DNA from: Sphingomonas bisphenolicum
Lineage (GTDB): Bacteria; Pseudomonadota; Alphaproteobacteria; Sphingomonadales; Sphingomonadaceae
Assembly (NCBI RefSeq): GCF_024349785.1
Contig: NZ_AP018817.1
Span: forward strand, 2,077,501-2,141,500
Length of the DNA: 64,000 nucleotides
Direction: 5' to 3'
Below are positions 54,949-63,242 of this stretch, piece by piece. The notes under the pieces are model-generated. The model saw only the letters and a program-made list of their open reading frames with translations, did not search any database and was not told the DNA's origin. The position numbers were made by a program, and so were the translations under genes. Positions within the stretch are counted from its first letter, which is position 1. The number at the start of each line of letters is the position of its first letter.

Positions 54949-55161
54949 ATGAGCAAGCCTGAAGACAGCGCGCCGCCGGTCGGTGCAGACGCCGCAAAGC
55001 CCACGCCCCCCGCCGCCGCAAAGGCGAAGGAAAAGGATAAGGTCGATCTCGCTACCGCGGCGATCAAATCGGCCGGAAAGGGCGTATGGGCGGGCGCGGC
55101 GGTGGGCATCGGTTCTGCCGCGATCGTTGCGGCGCTGCTCTACACCCGCAAAAAAGGTTGA
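54949..55161 (+). CDS. Small tail-anchored membrane protein of unknown function
   Basis: This 70-residue protein starts MSKPEDSAPPVGADAAKPTP, has a charged stretch with AKAKEKDKVDLATAAIKSAG, and ends with a membrane helix (GVWAGAAVGIGSAAIVAALL) and KKG. It probably sits in the inner membrane by its C-terminus. An in-frame extension to 54877 is not supported. I recognise no family. A terminator-like hairpin lies 50 bases downstream. Confidence 0.65.
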   Translation: MSKPEDSAPPVGADAAKPTPPAAAKAKEKDKVDLATAAIKSAGKGVWAGAAVGIGSAAIVAALLYTRKKG

Positions 55162-55205
55162 TCGCGCGGCGCATTGGCGGCGCACTTCTTCTCAATATTC
55201 GGACT

Positions 55206-55244
55206 TAAAAAAGAGGCGGCATGGCCTTCGTTCCATGCCGCCTC
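55206..55244 (-). terminator. Strong terminator of the EF-hand gene
   Basis: GAGGCGGCATGG pairs with CCATGCCGCCTC around eight bases. On the minus strand it is followed by TTTTTT, so it serves the EF-hand gene, whose stop is at 55302. Confidence 0.85.
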
Positions 55245-55301
55245 CGGGTGCGACCCCTCAGGCTCTATATCCCCGCCTTCGTGACAGGGGGGAATCAGCC
55301 T

Positions 55302-55727
55302 TTAGCCTGCGCCGCCACTCAGGTAGCTGACAAGTTCAGGCTTGCTGACGGAAATGCTCTTATCTTTGTCGGCGGTCGTAAATGCGCCGTTGGCCCAAGC
55401 CGTGACCTGCTCGGCAGGCAGGGTCGACCCCGTCGCCTTCATTTCCTGGCCCTTCAGCGCCACCATCCAGCGCGAAAATTCCGACTGGTCGAGTTGCCCG
55501 TCGCTGTTCGCGTCATAGGCGGGGAATTCACTGTCGACGATCGACGCGACCGTTGCGGCGGTGTTGGCCGGAGCAGCGGGCGTCGCTGCCTGCGGTGCGG
55601 CGGGTGCGGCCGGAGTCGCAGACTGGGGCGCGGCCGGGCTCGCGCCCTGGTCGGGCGCCATGCCCTGTTGCGCCATGGCGGGTGCCGCTATCGCGAGGGC
55701 GGTCGAGAAAAGAAATATGCGGACCAT
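55302..55727 (-). CDS. Secreted EF-hand protein
   Basis: This 141-residue protein has a signal peptide (MVRIFLFSTALAIAAPAMAQ), an Ala/Pro-rich linker (residues 22-58) and two EF-hand-like loops. The first, DANSDGQLDQSE at residues 72-83, has the full set of calcium-binding positions. The second, DKDKSISVSKPE at residues 120-131, is also nearly canonical. It should bind calcium in the periplasm. It is separated from purB by a 270-base divergent intergenic region. Confidence 0.88.
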   Translation of the reverse strand: MVRIFLFSTALAIAAPAMAQQGMAPDQGASPAAPQSATPAAPAAPQAATPAAPANTAATVASIVDSEFPAYDANSDGQLDQSEFSRWMVALKGQEMKATGSTLPAEQVTAWANGAFTTADKDKSISVSKPELVSYLSGGAG

Positions 55728-56000
55728 GGTAATCTCCTGTCACCTTCGAATGTGCCGGGAAATAATTGTTCCGGCGATGTCGATTTGCTGCGGAGATAAT
55801 GGATGACGACTGGTGAATGTTCCTGAACATCCATTCATGTCTCTTCATTCGTCTTGAAAATATGGTCGGCTCGTCGGGCTTCATCATTTTGGGCGGCATG
55901 GAATCTTGTCGATCACCCTTTCTTCTCTCTCGATTTGCCCCGACGGGGCGACGCTGCTAGGCGCGCGGCAACATTTCTCCTCCAACCGCAGGATTCGCCC

Positions 56001-57317
56001 ATGGTCCCCCGCTATTCCCGTCCCGCAATGACCGCGCTCTGGGAGCCTGAAGCCCGTTTCAAGATCTGGTTCGAGATCGAGGCGCATGCGACCGAGAAGC
56101 TGGGCGAACTGGGCGTCGTCCCGCCGTCCGCGGCCAAGGCGCTGTGGGACTGGTGGGCCACGAACCCCAGGATCGACGTGCCCGCGATCGACGCGATCGA
56201 GGCCGTGACCAAGCATGACGTCATCGCCTTCCTGACCTGGGTGGCCGAACAGGTCGGCGACGAAGCCCGCTTCATGCATCAGGGCATGACGTCTTCGGAC
56301 GTCTTGGACACCTGCCTCGCCGTGCAATTGGCCCGCGCCGCCGACATCCTGATCGACGATCTGGACAAGCTGCTCGACGTCATCAAGCGTCGCGCCTTCG
56401 AACATAAGCTGACGCCGACCATCGGCCGCAGCCATGGCATTCATGCCGAACCAGTGACCTTCGGCCTCAAGATGGCCGAAGCCTATGCCGAATTTTCGCG
56501 CTGCAAGACCCGCCTGATCGCCGCGCGCGCGGAAGTCGCGACCTGCGCCATTTCCGGCGCGGTCGGCACCTTCGCCAATATCGACCCTGCGGTCGAGGAG
56601 CATGTCGCGGAAAAGCTGGGCCTGGCCATCGAGCCTGTCTCGACCCAGGTCATCCCGCGCGATCGCCATGCGATGTTCTTCGCGACGCTGGGCGTGATCG
56701 CCAGCTCGATCGAGCGCCTCGCCGTCGAGGTTCGCCACCTCCAGCGCACCGAAGTTCTGGAAGCGGAGGAATATTTCTCGCCGGGGCAAAAGGGCAGCTC
56801 GGCCATGCCGCACAAGCGCAACCCGGTGCTGACCGAAAACCTGACCGGCCTCGCCCGCGTGGTGCGCGCCGCCGTGGTGCCCGCGCTGGAAAATGTCGCC
56901 CTGTGGCATGAGCGCGATATCAGCCACTCGTCGGTCGAGCGCTTCTTTGGTCCCGATGCGACCATCACCCTCGACTTCGCGCTCGCCCGCCTGACCGGCG
57001 TCATCGACAAGCTGCTCATCTATCCCGAGCGGATGATGAAGAATCTCGACAAGATGGGCGGCCTCGTTCACTCGCAGCGCGTGCTGCTGGCCCTGACCCA
57101 GGCGGGCGTCAGCCGCGAGGACAGCTACCGCTACGTCCAGCGCAACGCGATGAAGGTGTGGGAATCGGACGGCCAGCTATCGTTGCTGGAACTGCTCAAG
57201 TCCGACCCAGACGTCACCGCTGCGCTGCCGGTCCAGGAGATCGAGGACAAGTTCAACCTCGATTATCATTTCAAGCAGGTCGATACGATCTTCCGCCGGG
57301 TGTTCGGCGAGGCCTGA
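56001..57317 (+). CDS. purB: Adenylosuccinate lyase
   Basis: This 438-residue enzyme works twice in purine synthesis, cleaving SAICAR and adenylosuccinate. Catalytic blocks are [45 protein letters not shown] with the conserved His, and the superfamily signature [20 protein letters not shown]. The start at 56001 ([14 protein letters not shown]) is the family start; the in-frame extension to 55854 covers the promoter. It ends before an inverted repeat pair shared with the convergent lacI gene. Confidence 0.97.
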   Translation: MVPRYSRPAMTALWEPEARFKIWFEIEAHATEKLGELGVVPPSAAKALWDWWATNPRIDVPAIDAIEAVTKHDVIAFLTWVAEQVGDEARFMHQGMTSSDVLDTCLAVQLARAADILIDDLDKLLDVIKRRAFEHKLTPTIGRSHGIHAEPVTFGLKMAEAYAEFSRCKTRLIAARAEVATCAISGAVGTFANIDPAVEEHVAEKLGLAIEPVSTQVIPRDRHAMFFATLGVIASSIERLAVEVRHLQRTEVLEAEEYFSPGQKGSSAMPHKRNPVLTENLTGLARVVRAAVVPALENVALWHERDISHSSVERFFGPDATITLDFALARLTGVIDKLLIYPERMMKNLDKMGGLVHSQRVLLALTQAGVSREDSYRYVQRNAMKVWESDGQLSLLELLKSDPDVTAALPVQEIEDKFNLDYHFKQVDTIFRRVFGEA

Positions 57318-57328
57318 TAACCCAACAT

Positions 57329-57402
57329 CCGTTCGTTTCGAGCTTGTCGAGAAACGTGAAGCGCTACGCTAGCCGCTTCTCGACTGCGCTCGAAGCGAAC
57401 GG
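57329..57402. repeat. Inverted pair of family A repeats between purB and lacI
   Basis: The left copy (57329-57356) reads CCGTTCGTTTCGAGC then TTGTCGAGAAACG. The right copy (57374-57402) is its near-exact reverse complement, CGCTTCTCGAC then TGCGCTCGAAGCGAACGG. Together they can form a hairpin of about 27 bp with a 17-base loop, between two convergent genes, and may act as a terminator. Confidence 0.75.
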
Positions 57403-57412
57403 TGGATAATAT

Positions 57413-58480
57413 CTACCGCCCACCCATACGCGGCCGCACGCGCGGCGCAGCGTCCGACTGCCGCCGGATCAGCGCATGATCCAGCACCAGATGCTCCGCC
57501 GCTTCGTCGGTGCGTCGGCCCTTCAACTGCCGCACCAGCACCTCCACCGCCGCGCGCGCCATCGCGCTGATCGGCTGGCGGATCGTGGTCAGCTCCGGCC
57601 ATATGGTGGTCGCCAGAGAGGTATCGTCAAAGCCGCAGACGGTCAGGTCGCCCGGCACGTCCAGCCCGGTGCGATGCGCGATCGCGACGGCAGCGGCGGC
57701 CATGTCGTCATTGCTGGCGAAGATGGCGGTCGGCGGATCGGCCAGCGCCAATATATGTTCGGCCGCGTCCAGCCCGGATCGATAGGTGAAATAGCCCTGC
57801 GCGATCAGTTCGTCCTGCACGCTCAGGCCCGCTTCGCCGAGCGCCGCGACATAGCCCTCGAACCGCTTGGCGCTGGCGCTCTGGTTCGGATTGCCCTTGA
57901 TGAAGCCGATGCGATCATGGCCCAGCCCGATCAGGTGCCGGGTCATTTCATAGGCCGCCTGCCGATCGTCGATGCTGACGGCGGCCAGATCCGACGGCGC
58001 GCGCCCGGTCGCCACCGCGACCGCCGGGATGCCCGCCTTGTCCAGCGCTTCCACCATCTCGTTCAAATCACACAGCGGCGGCGGCAGGATCACCCCGTCG
58101 ATCCGCCCGCGTTGCAGGTGGGCGACGACCGACGCGATCGATATTTCCTCATCCCATTTTTCCACGACCAGGTCGACGCCGCTGCGGCTCGCCTGATCCA
58201 GGCTGCCGACCAGAAATTCGCTGAGATAGGAGGAGGAGGGGTTGGAATAGAGCAGGCCGATCCGCGTCTCGTCCCCGCCCGCCAGCGTCCGGGCGGCGGC
58301 GCTGGGCGCATAGTTGAGCGCCGCGATCGCGATCTCCACCTTCTCTCGCGTCGCCGCGCGCACGACCTGCTCGCCATTGATGACGCGGGACACGGTCATC
58401 GGGGACACGCCGGCATGGCGGGCGACATCATTGATGGTCGGGGCGTTGCGCTGCCGGCGGGACGATCGAACGTCGCTCAT
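57413..58480 (-). CDS. LacI-family transcriptional regulator
   Basis: This 355-residue repressor has the N-terminal LacI helix-turn-helix and hinge (TINDVARHAGVSPMTVSRVI, then NYAPSAAARTLAGG) and a sugar-binding periplasmic-binding-like domain (IGLLYSNPSSSYLSEFLVGS, IFASNDDMAAAAVAIA, VCGFDDTSLATTIWPELTTI). Its place between xylan-degrading genes suggests a xylose or aldouronate ligand. The start at 58480 is used; a GTG at 58504 is also in frame. A palindrome like the two other operators lies upstream of it. Confidence 0.92.
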   Translation of the reverse strand: MSDVRSSRRQRNAPTINDVARHAGVSPMTVSRVINGEQVVRAATREKVEIAIAALNYAPSAAARTLAGGDETRIGLLYSNPSSSYLSEFLVGSLDQASRSGVDLVVEKWDEEISIASVVAHLQRGRIDGVILPPPLCDLNEMVEALDKAGIPAVAVATGRAPSDLAAVSIDDRQAAYEMTRHLIGLGHDRIGFIKGNPNQSASAKRFEGYVAALGEAGLSVQDELIAQGYFTYRSGLDAAEHILALADPPTAIFASNDDMAAAAVAIAHRTGLDVPGDLTVCGFDDTSLATTIWPELTTIRQPISAMARAAVEVLVRQLKGRRTDEAAEHLVLDHALIRRQSDAAPRVRPRMGGR

Positions 58481-58532
58481 GGGATCAGGCTCAAAGATGC
58501 GCACTTTCGGTAATATGATGCCGCTGCCGAAA

Positions 58533-58546
58533 TGGTAACGACATCA
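58533..58546. promoter_or_regulatory. Degenerate LacI-type operator upstream of lacI
   Basis: TGGTAACGACATCA differs at two positions from TGGTAACGCTATCA at 60799. It lies about 55 bases upstream of the lacI start, which would permit autoregulation. Confidence 0.5.
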
Positions 58547-58568
58547 ATCGGTAAAATTAAGTGAATAA

Positions 58569-60725
58569 TCAGTTATGACCCGGCGCATAGGGGAATTTCT
58601 GCGCCTTGTACCAATTAAGGTCATGGGCGGGGGCAGCCGACCCGGCGGGCAGGGGACGTTGCGACACCGACTGGAAATAGGCGATGCTGGCGTCGCGCCA
58701 CCATAAAGCCTCGCGATGCTGGATCGTCAGGAACGTCTCTGTCTGCGCGTACCGCTCCGCATCGACATAGGGTTTGAGCGATGCCCAGGTCGTCTGCATG
58801 TCCGCGACGTAATTCACGCCCGCCTCATAATGATGGACAAGACCGTTCCACAACGTCTCGCCCGACTTGAGCCGATAGTCCCACGGCACATGATGGAACC
58901 ATAGCAGGTCGCGTTCCGGCGTGATCTTGACGCTGCCGAACAGCTTGGCGAGCGGCGCGGCATATTGGCTGACGGCATTGCTGCCCGTCTTCGTCCGGTC
59001 AAAGCCGATGCCGGTCGCGTCCGCCTTATGATAATAGACCGGGTTCCATTCAGGCCGCGCCAGTTCCGATACCCATGGCCCCGGACCATAATGATGGCCC
59101 GTGTCCATGACATGCGCCAGACCCAGCGGCGTCATATAATCCACCGCCGCCTCGCGCGATCCCATCATCATCCGGACCACGGGCTGCACGACCTTGGGAT
59201 CGGGCGAAAAGGTCATCTCCGCCCATTCCTTCGCGATCGTCTCCGCCGACAGGCTGGTATCCCAGGCCAGACGGCCGAAGGCATACCAGTCCGCCTGATT
59301 GAAGATCGACCCGCTCCAGTCGCGATCGACGCCGATATTGGCGACACCTGCGATGCCGGTCAGCTTATGGCCCTCCAGCGATCCGTCGATCACCTTGGCC
59401 ACCGTCGATCCCTTGCCCTTGGCGTAGGTATCGGCGTCCAGCACTTCCTCGAACAACGGCCCAAGGTAAGTGAGGTGCGTCGACTGGCCCAGATATTCCT
59501 TGGTGATCTGGAATTCCATCATCAGCGGCGTCCTGGGCATCGCGCCGAACAGGGGATGGAAGGGCTCGCGCGGCTGGAAGTCGATCGCGCCATTCTTCAC
59601 CTGCACGATCACATTGTCGGCAAACTTGCCGTCCAGCGGCTTGAAATCACTATAAGCCTGTTTGGCGCGGTCGTCGGGATTGTCATGGGCATAGACGAAG
59701 GCGCGCCACATCACGATGCCGCCATGCGCCTTTACCGCAGCGGCCAGCATGTTCGCGCCATCGGCATGGGTGCGGTTGTAATCCTGCGGTCCCGGCTGGC
59801 CCTCGCTGTTCGCCTTGACCAGAAAGCCGCCGAAGTCTGGAATCGCCTTGTAGATTTCGTCCGCCTTCGCCTTCCACCATGCGGCGACGGCCGGGTCGAG
59901 CGGATCGGCGGTCTTGAGGCCATCCAGTTCCATCGGCGCGGTCCATTTGACCGACAGATAGACCTTGATGCCATAGGGACGGAAGACATCCGCCAGTGCT
60001 GCCGCCTTGGCGATATAGGGCGCGGTCAGGCTATCCGCCTTGGCGTTCACATTGTTGAGGACAGTGCCGTTGATGCCGATCGAGGCATTGGCCCGGGCAT
60101 AGTCGCTATAGCGCGGCCCTTTCCAGTCGGGCAGGCGCCACCAGTCCCAGATCGACTGGCCGGCATAGCCGCGCTCGACCGTGCCGTTCAGATTGTCCCA
60201 ATGGTTGAGCAGGCGCAGGCCGATTTTCGGCGCGCTGCGTATGTCCAGATTGTCCAGCTTCTCGCCGCTCTGGGCGAGGCGCAGCCAATGATAGGCGCCA
60301 TGGAGCAGGCCGATGTCGCTGTTCGCGGCGATCAGCGTGACCGCCTTGCCGTCCATCATGATGGTGCGAATCGCATAGCCTTCCTCGCCCAGCCCGTCCG
60401 TCTTCACCGGCAGGGAAGGGGTGGACGCCGGCGTCGCCAGCAGCAGCGCGCCTTGCTGGACCGTTGCTGACAGCGCCGGCGTCGTCCCGGTCATGCCGGC
60501 GATACCGCGTTGCAATTCCTGAGTCGCGATGGCCAGCGTCGGGCTGCTTCCGCTTGCCACGATAGCGTTCGCATGGGCCGCCAAAACGCCAGCGCGCGAC
60601 GGTTCTACGCGCGCATAGCGCAGCCACAGATCATAGCCGTCCTCGGCCTGCGCCATGGGCGCCAGAACCGGCGTCAACGCCGTTCCGGTCACGGCAATCA
60701 TCCAGCAAAACAGGCGCGCTTTCAC
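58569..60725 (-). CDS. aguA: GH67 alpha-glucuronidase
   Basis: This 718-residue enzyme removes (4-O-methyl)glucuronic acid from xylo-oligosaccharides. The catalytic residues are in place: the acid Glu in VKANSEGQPGPQDY near residue 308, the Asp in KNGAIDFQPREPFHPLFG and the Glu in PLMMEFQITKEYLG. A signal peptide (RLFCWMIAVTGTALTPVLA) indicates export to the periplasm. The start is a GTG at 60725 preceded by GGAGAGG; the in-frame extension to 60779 overlaps the promoter. It is divergent from the first GH3 gene. Confidence 0.95.
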   Translation of the reverse strand: MKARLFCWMIAVTGTALTPVLAPMAQAEDGYDLWLRYARVEPSRAGVLAAHANAIVASGSSPTLAIATQELQRGIAGMTGTTPALSATVQQGALLLATPASTPSLPVKTDGLGEEGYAIRTIMMDGKAVTLIAANSDIGLLHGAYHWLRLAQSGEKLDNLDIRSAPKIGLRLLNHWDNLNGTVERGYAGQSIWDWWRLPDWKGPRYSDYARANASIGINGTVLNNVNAKADSLTAPYIAKAAALADVFRPYGIKVYLSVKWTAPMELDGLKTADPLDPAVAAWWKAKADEIYKAIPDFGGFLVKANSEGQPGPQDYNRTHADGANMLAAAVKAHGGIVMWRAFVYAHDNPDDRAKQAYSDFKPLDGKFADNVIVQVKNGAIDFQPREPFHPLFGAMPRTPLMMEFQITKEYLGQSTHLTYLGPLFEEVLDADTYAKGKGSTVAKVIDGSLEGHKLTGIAGVANIGVDRDWSGSIFNQADWYAFGRLAWDTSLSAETIAKEWAEMTFSPDPKVVQPVVRMMMGSREAAVDYMTPLGLAHVMDTGHHYGPGPWVSELARPEWNPVYYHKADATGIGFDRTKTGSNAVSQYAAPLAKLFGSVKITPERDLLWFHHVPWDYRLKSGETLWNGLVHHYEAGVNYVADMQTTWASLKPYVDAERYAQTETFLTIQHREALWWRDASIAYFQSVSQRPLPAGSAAPAHDLNWYKAQKFPYAPGHN

Positions 60726-60798
60726 GAAGATCCTCTCCCTTGTCCCGAACGTCAAAGCCCATTGATCGGGCATTGACAAGTCTCTCTTGTCGAAGCAA

Positions 60799-60812
60799 TG
60801 GTAACGCTATCA
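60799..60812. promoter_or_regulatory. LacI-type operator between GH67 and GH3 genes
   Basis: TGGTAACGCTATCA, one base from the complement of the site upstream of xylX. It lies between the divergent aguA and GH3 starts, so one site could control both. Confidence 0.7.
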
Positions 60813-60866
60813 GTTCAGCCACGGCAAGCGGAAAGATTGTCGGGGAAATAAAATGGAGAGGGCGTC

Positions 60867-63242
60867 GTGATCCGTAACCGCAAAATATGGTGTGCCGCGT
60901 CGGCGCTGGCGTTGAGTGTCGCCTTGCCGATGGCGCCTATTCATGCGGCGCCCGCAACGGCATCGGCCAAGGCTGTGTACAAGGATGCCGGCGCGCAGAT
61001 CGAGGCGCGCGTCGACGATCTCCTGGCGCGCATGACACTGGACGAGAAGATTGCCCAGATCACCACCGTCTGGCTCGACAAGGTCAAGATTTTCGATGAC
61101 CGGCTCCAGCTCGATCCCGCGAAGCTGGCCGCGCAATATCCCCATGGCCTGGGCCATTTCACCCGTCCTTCCGATGCGAAGGGGGCCGTTAGTCCTCGGG
61201 TCGCACCAGGACGCAATCCGCGCCAGACGGTCGCACTCGTCAACGCCCTGCAAAAATGGGCGACGACGCAGACTCGGCTCGGCATCCCGATCCTGTTCCA
61301 TGAGGAAGGGCTGCATGGCTATGCGGCCGTCGGCGCGACCAGCTTCCCCCAGTCGATCGCCATGGCGTCCTCCTTCGACACGGACATGCTGCGCGACGTG
61401 AACAGCGTGATCGCGCGGGAGATCCGCTCGCGCGGCGTGCCGATGATCCTGTCTCCGGTGGTGGACATCGCCCGCGACCCGCGCTGGGGCCGGATCGAGG
61501 AAACCTATGGCGAAGATCCCTATCTGGTCGGCGAAATGGGCGTTGCGGCGGTCGAGGGGCTGCAAGGCGTCGGCCGTAGCCGCGACCTGCGGCCCGGCAA
61601 GGTGTTCGCCACGCTCAAGCATCTGACCGGCCATGGCCAGCCCGAAAGCGGCACCAATGTCGGCCCGGCGCCGGTATCGGAGCGCGAACTGCGCGAGAAT
61701 TTCTTCCCGCCCTTCGAACAGGTGGTGAAGCGCACCGGCATCGAAGCCGTCATGGCCTCCTATAACGAGATCGACGGCGTCCCGAGCCATGCCAATCGCT
61801 GGCTGCTGGAAAATGTGCTGCGTGAGGAATGGGGCTTCAAGGGCGCGGTCGTGTCGGACTATTCGGCGATCGACCAGTTGATGAGCATCCATCATATCGC
61901 CGCCAATCTGGAGGAGGCCGCGATCCGCGCGCTCGACGCAGGCGTCGACGCGGACCTGCCCGATGGCCTGTCCTATGCGACGTTGGGCAAGCTCGTGCGC
62001 GAAGGCAAGGTGAGCGAGGCGCAGGTCGACCTGGCCGTCCGCCGGATGCTGGACCTCAAATTCCGCGCCGGGCTGTTCGAGCATCCCTATGCCGATGCCG
62101 CCGCGTCGGAAAAAATCACCAACAACACCGAAGCCCGCGCGCTGGCGCTCAAGGCCGCGCAACGCTCCATCACCCTGCTCAAGAATGACGGCATGCTGCC
62201 GCTTAAGCCCGAAGGCACGATCGCGGTCATCGGCCCGAGCGCGGCCGTGGCGCGGCTTGGCGGCTATTATGGCCAGCCGCCGCACAGCGTCTCGATCCTC
62301 GAAGGAATCAAGGCCAAGGTCGGTGGCAAGGCCAACATCGTCTTCGCGCAGGGCGTGAAGATCACCGAAAATGACGACTGGTGGGAGGACAGCGTCACAA
62401 AGTCCGATCCCGCGGAGAATCGCAAGCTGATCGCGCAGGCGGTCGAGGCTGCCAGAGGCGTGGACCATATCGTCCTGACGCTGGGCGACACCGAACAGTC
62501 GAGCCGCGAAGGCTGGGCCGATAATCATCTGGGCGACCGTCCCAGCCTCGATCTGGTTGGCGAGCAGCAGGCGCTGTTCGATGCCTTGGAGGCGCTGGGC
62601 AAGCCGATCACCGTCGTCCTCATCAACGGTCGCCCGGCCTCCACCGTGACGATCAGCGAGCAGGCCAACGCTATTCTCGAAGGCTGGTATCTGGGTGAGC
62701 AGGGCGGCAACGCTGTCGCGGACGTGCTGTTCGGCGATGTGAACCCCGGCGCGAAGCTGCCCGTCACCGTACCCCGCTCGGTCGGGCAGCTGCCTATGTT
62801 CTACAATGCCAAGCCCTCGGCGCGGCGCGGCTATTTGTTCGACACCACCGACCCGCTCTATCCCTTCGGTTTTGGCCTCAGCTACACAACATTCGACCTG
62901 TCGCCCCCGCGTCTGGCCGCGGCCCGCATCGGCACGGGCGGCAAAACAACTGTCTCGGTCGATGTCCGCAACAGCGGCGGGCGGGAGGGCGACGAAGTCG
63001 TCCAGCTCTACATCCATGACAAGGTCAGCTCCGTCACGCGCCCGATCAAGGAATTGAAGGGCTTTCAGCGCATCACCCTGAAGCCCGGCGAAACCCGCAC
63101 CGTCACCTTCACCATCAGCCCCGAGAGCCTCCAGATGTGGAACGATCATATGGAGCGTGTCGTCGAACCGGGCGATTTCGAGATCATGACCGGCAACAGC
63201 TCGGTCGCGCTCCAGTCCGCGACGCTGACGGTGACGCCGTGA
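60867..63242 (+). CDS. GH3 beta-glycosidase (probable beta-xylosidase/beta-glucosidase)
   Basis: This 791-residue enzyme has a signal peptide (residues 1-27, ending AAPIHA-like), the GH3 TIM-barrel domain with SPVVDIARDPRWGRIEETYG and LKHLTGHGQPESGTN, the nucleophile Asp in AVVSDYSAIDQLM near residue 331, a C-terminal alpha/beta sandwich (GWYLGEQGGNAVADVLFGD) and a fibronectin III-like end (ELKGFQRITLKPGETRTVTF). The substrate is inferred from neighbours to be xylo-oligosaccharides. The start is GTG at 60867, with GGAGAGGG upstream. Its stop overlaps the next GH3 gene. Confidence 0.92.
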   Translation: MIRNRKIWCAASALALSVALPMAPIHAAPATASAKAVYKDAGAQIEARVDDLLARMTLDEKIAQITTVWLDKVKIFDDRLQLDPAKLAAQYPHGLGHFTRPSDAKGAVSPRVAPGRNPRQTVALVNALQKWATTQTRLGIPILFHEEGLHGYAAVGATSFPQSIAMASSFDTDMLRDVNSVIAREIRSRGVPMILSPVVDIARDPRWGRIEETYGEDPYLVGEMGVAAVEGLQGVGRSRDLRPGKVFATLKHLTGHGQPESGTNVGPAPVSERELRENFFPPFEQVVKRTGIEAVMASYNEIDGVPSHANRWLLENVLREEWGFKGAVVSDYSAIDQLMSIHHIAANLEEAAIRALDAGVDADLPDGLSYATLGKLVREGKVSEAQVDLAVRRMLDLKFRAGLFEHPYADAAASEKITNNTEARALALKAAQRSITLLKNDGMLPLKPEGTIAVIGPSAAVARLGGYYGQPPHSVSILEGIKAKVGGKANIVFAQGVKITENDDWWEDSVTKSDPAENRKLIAQAVEAARGVDHIVLTLGDTEQSSREGWADNHLGDRPSLDLVGEQQALFDALEALGKPITVVLINGRPASTVTISEQANAILEGWYLGEQGGNAVADVLFGDVNPGAKLPVTVPRSVGQLPMFYNAKPSARRGYLFDTTDPLYPFGFGLSYTTFDLSPPRLAAARIGTGGKTTVSVDVRNSGGREGDEVVQLYIHDKVSSVTRPIKELKGFQRITLKPGETRTVTFTISPESLQMWNDHMERVVEPGDFEIMTGNSSVALQSATLTVTP

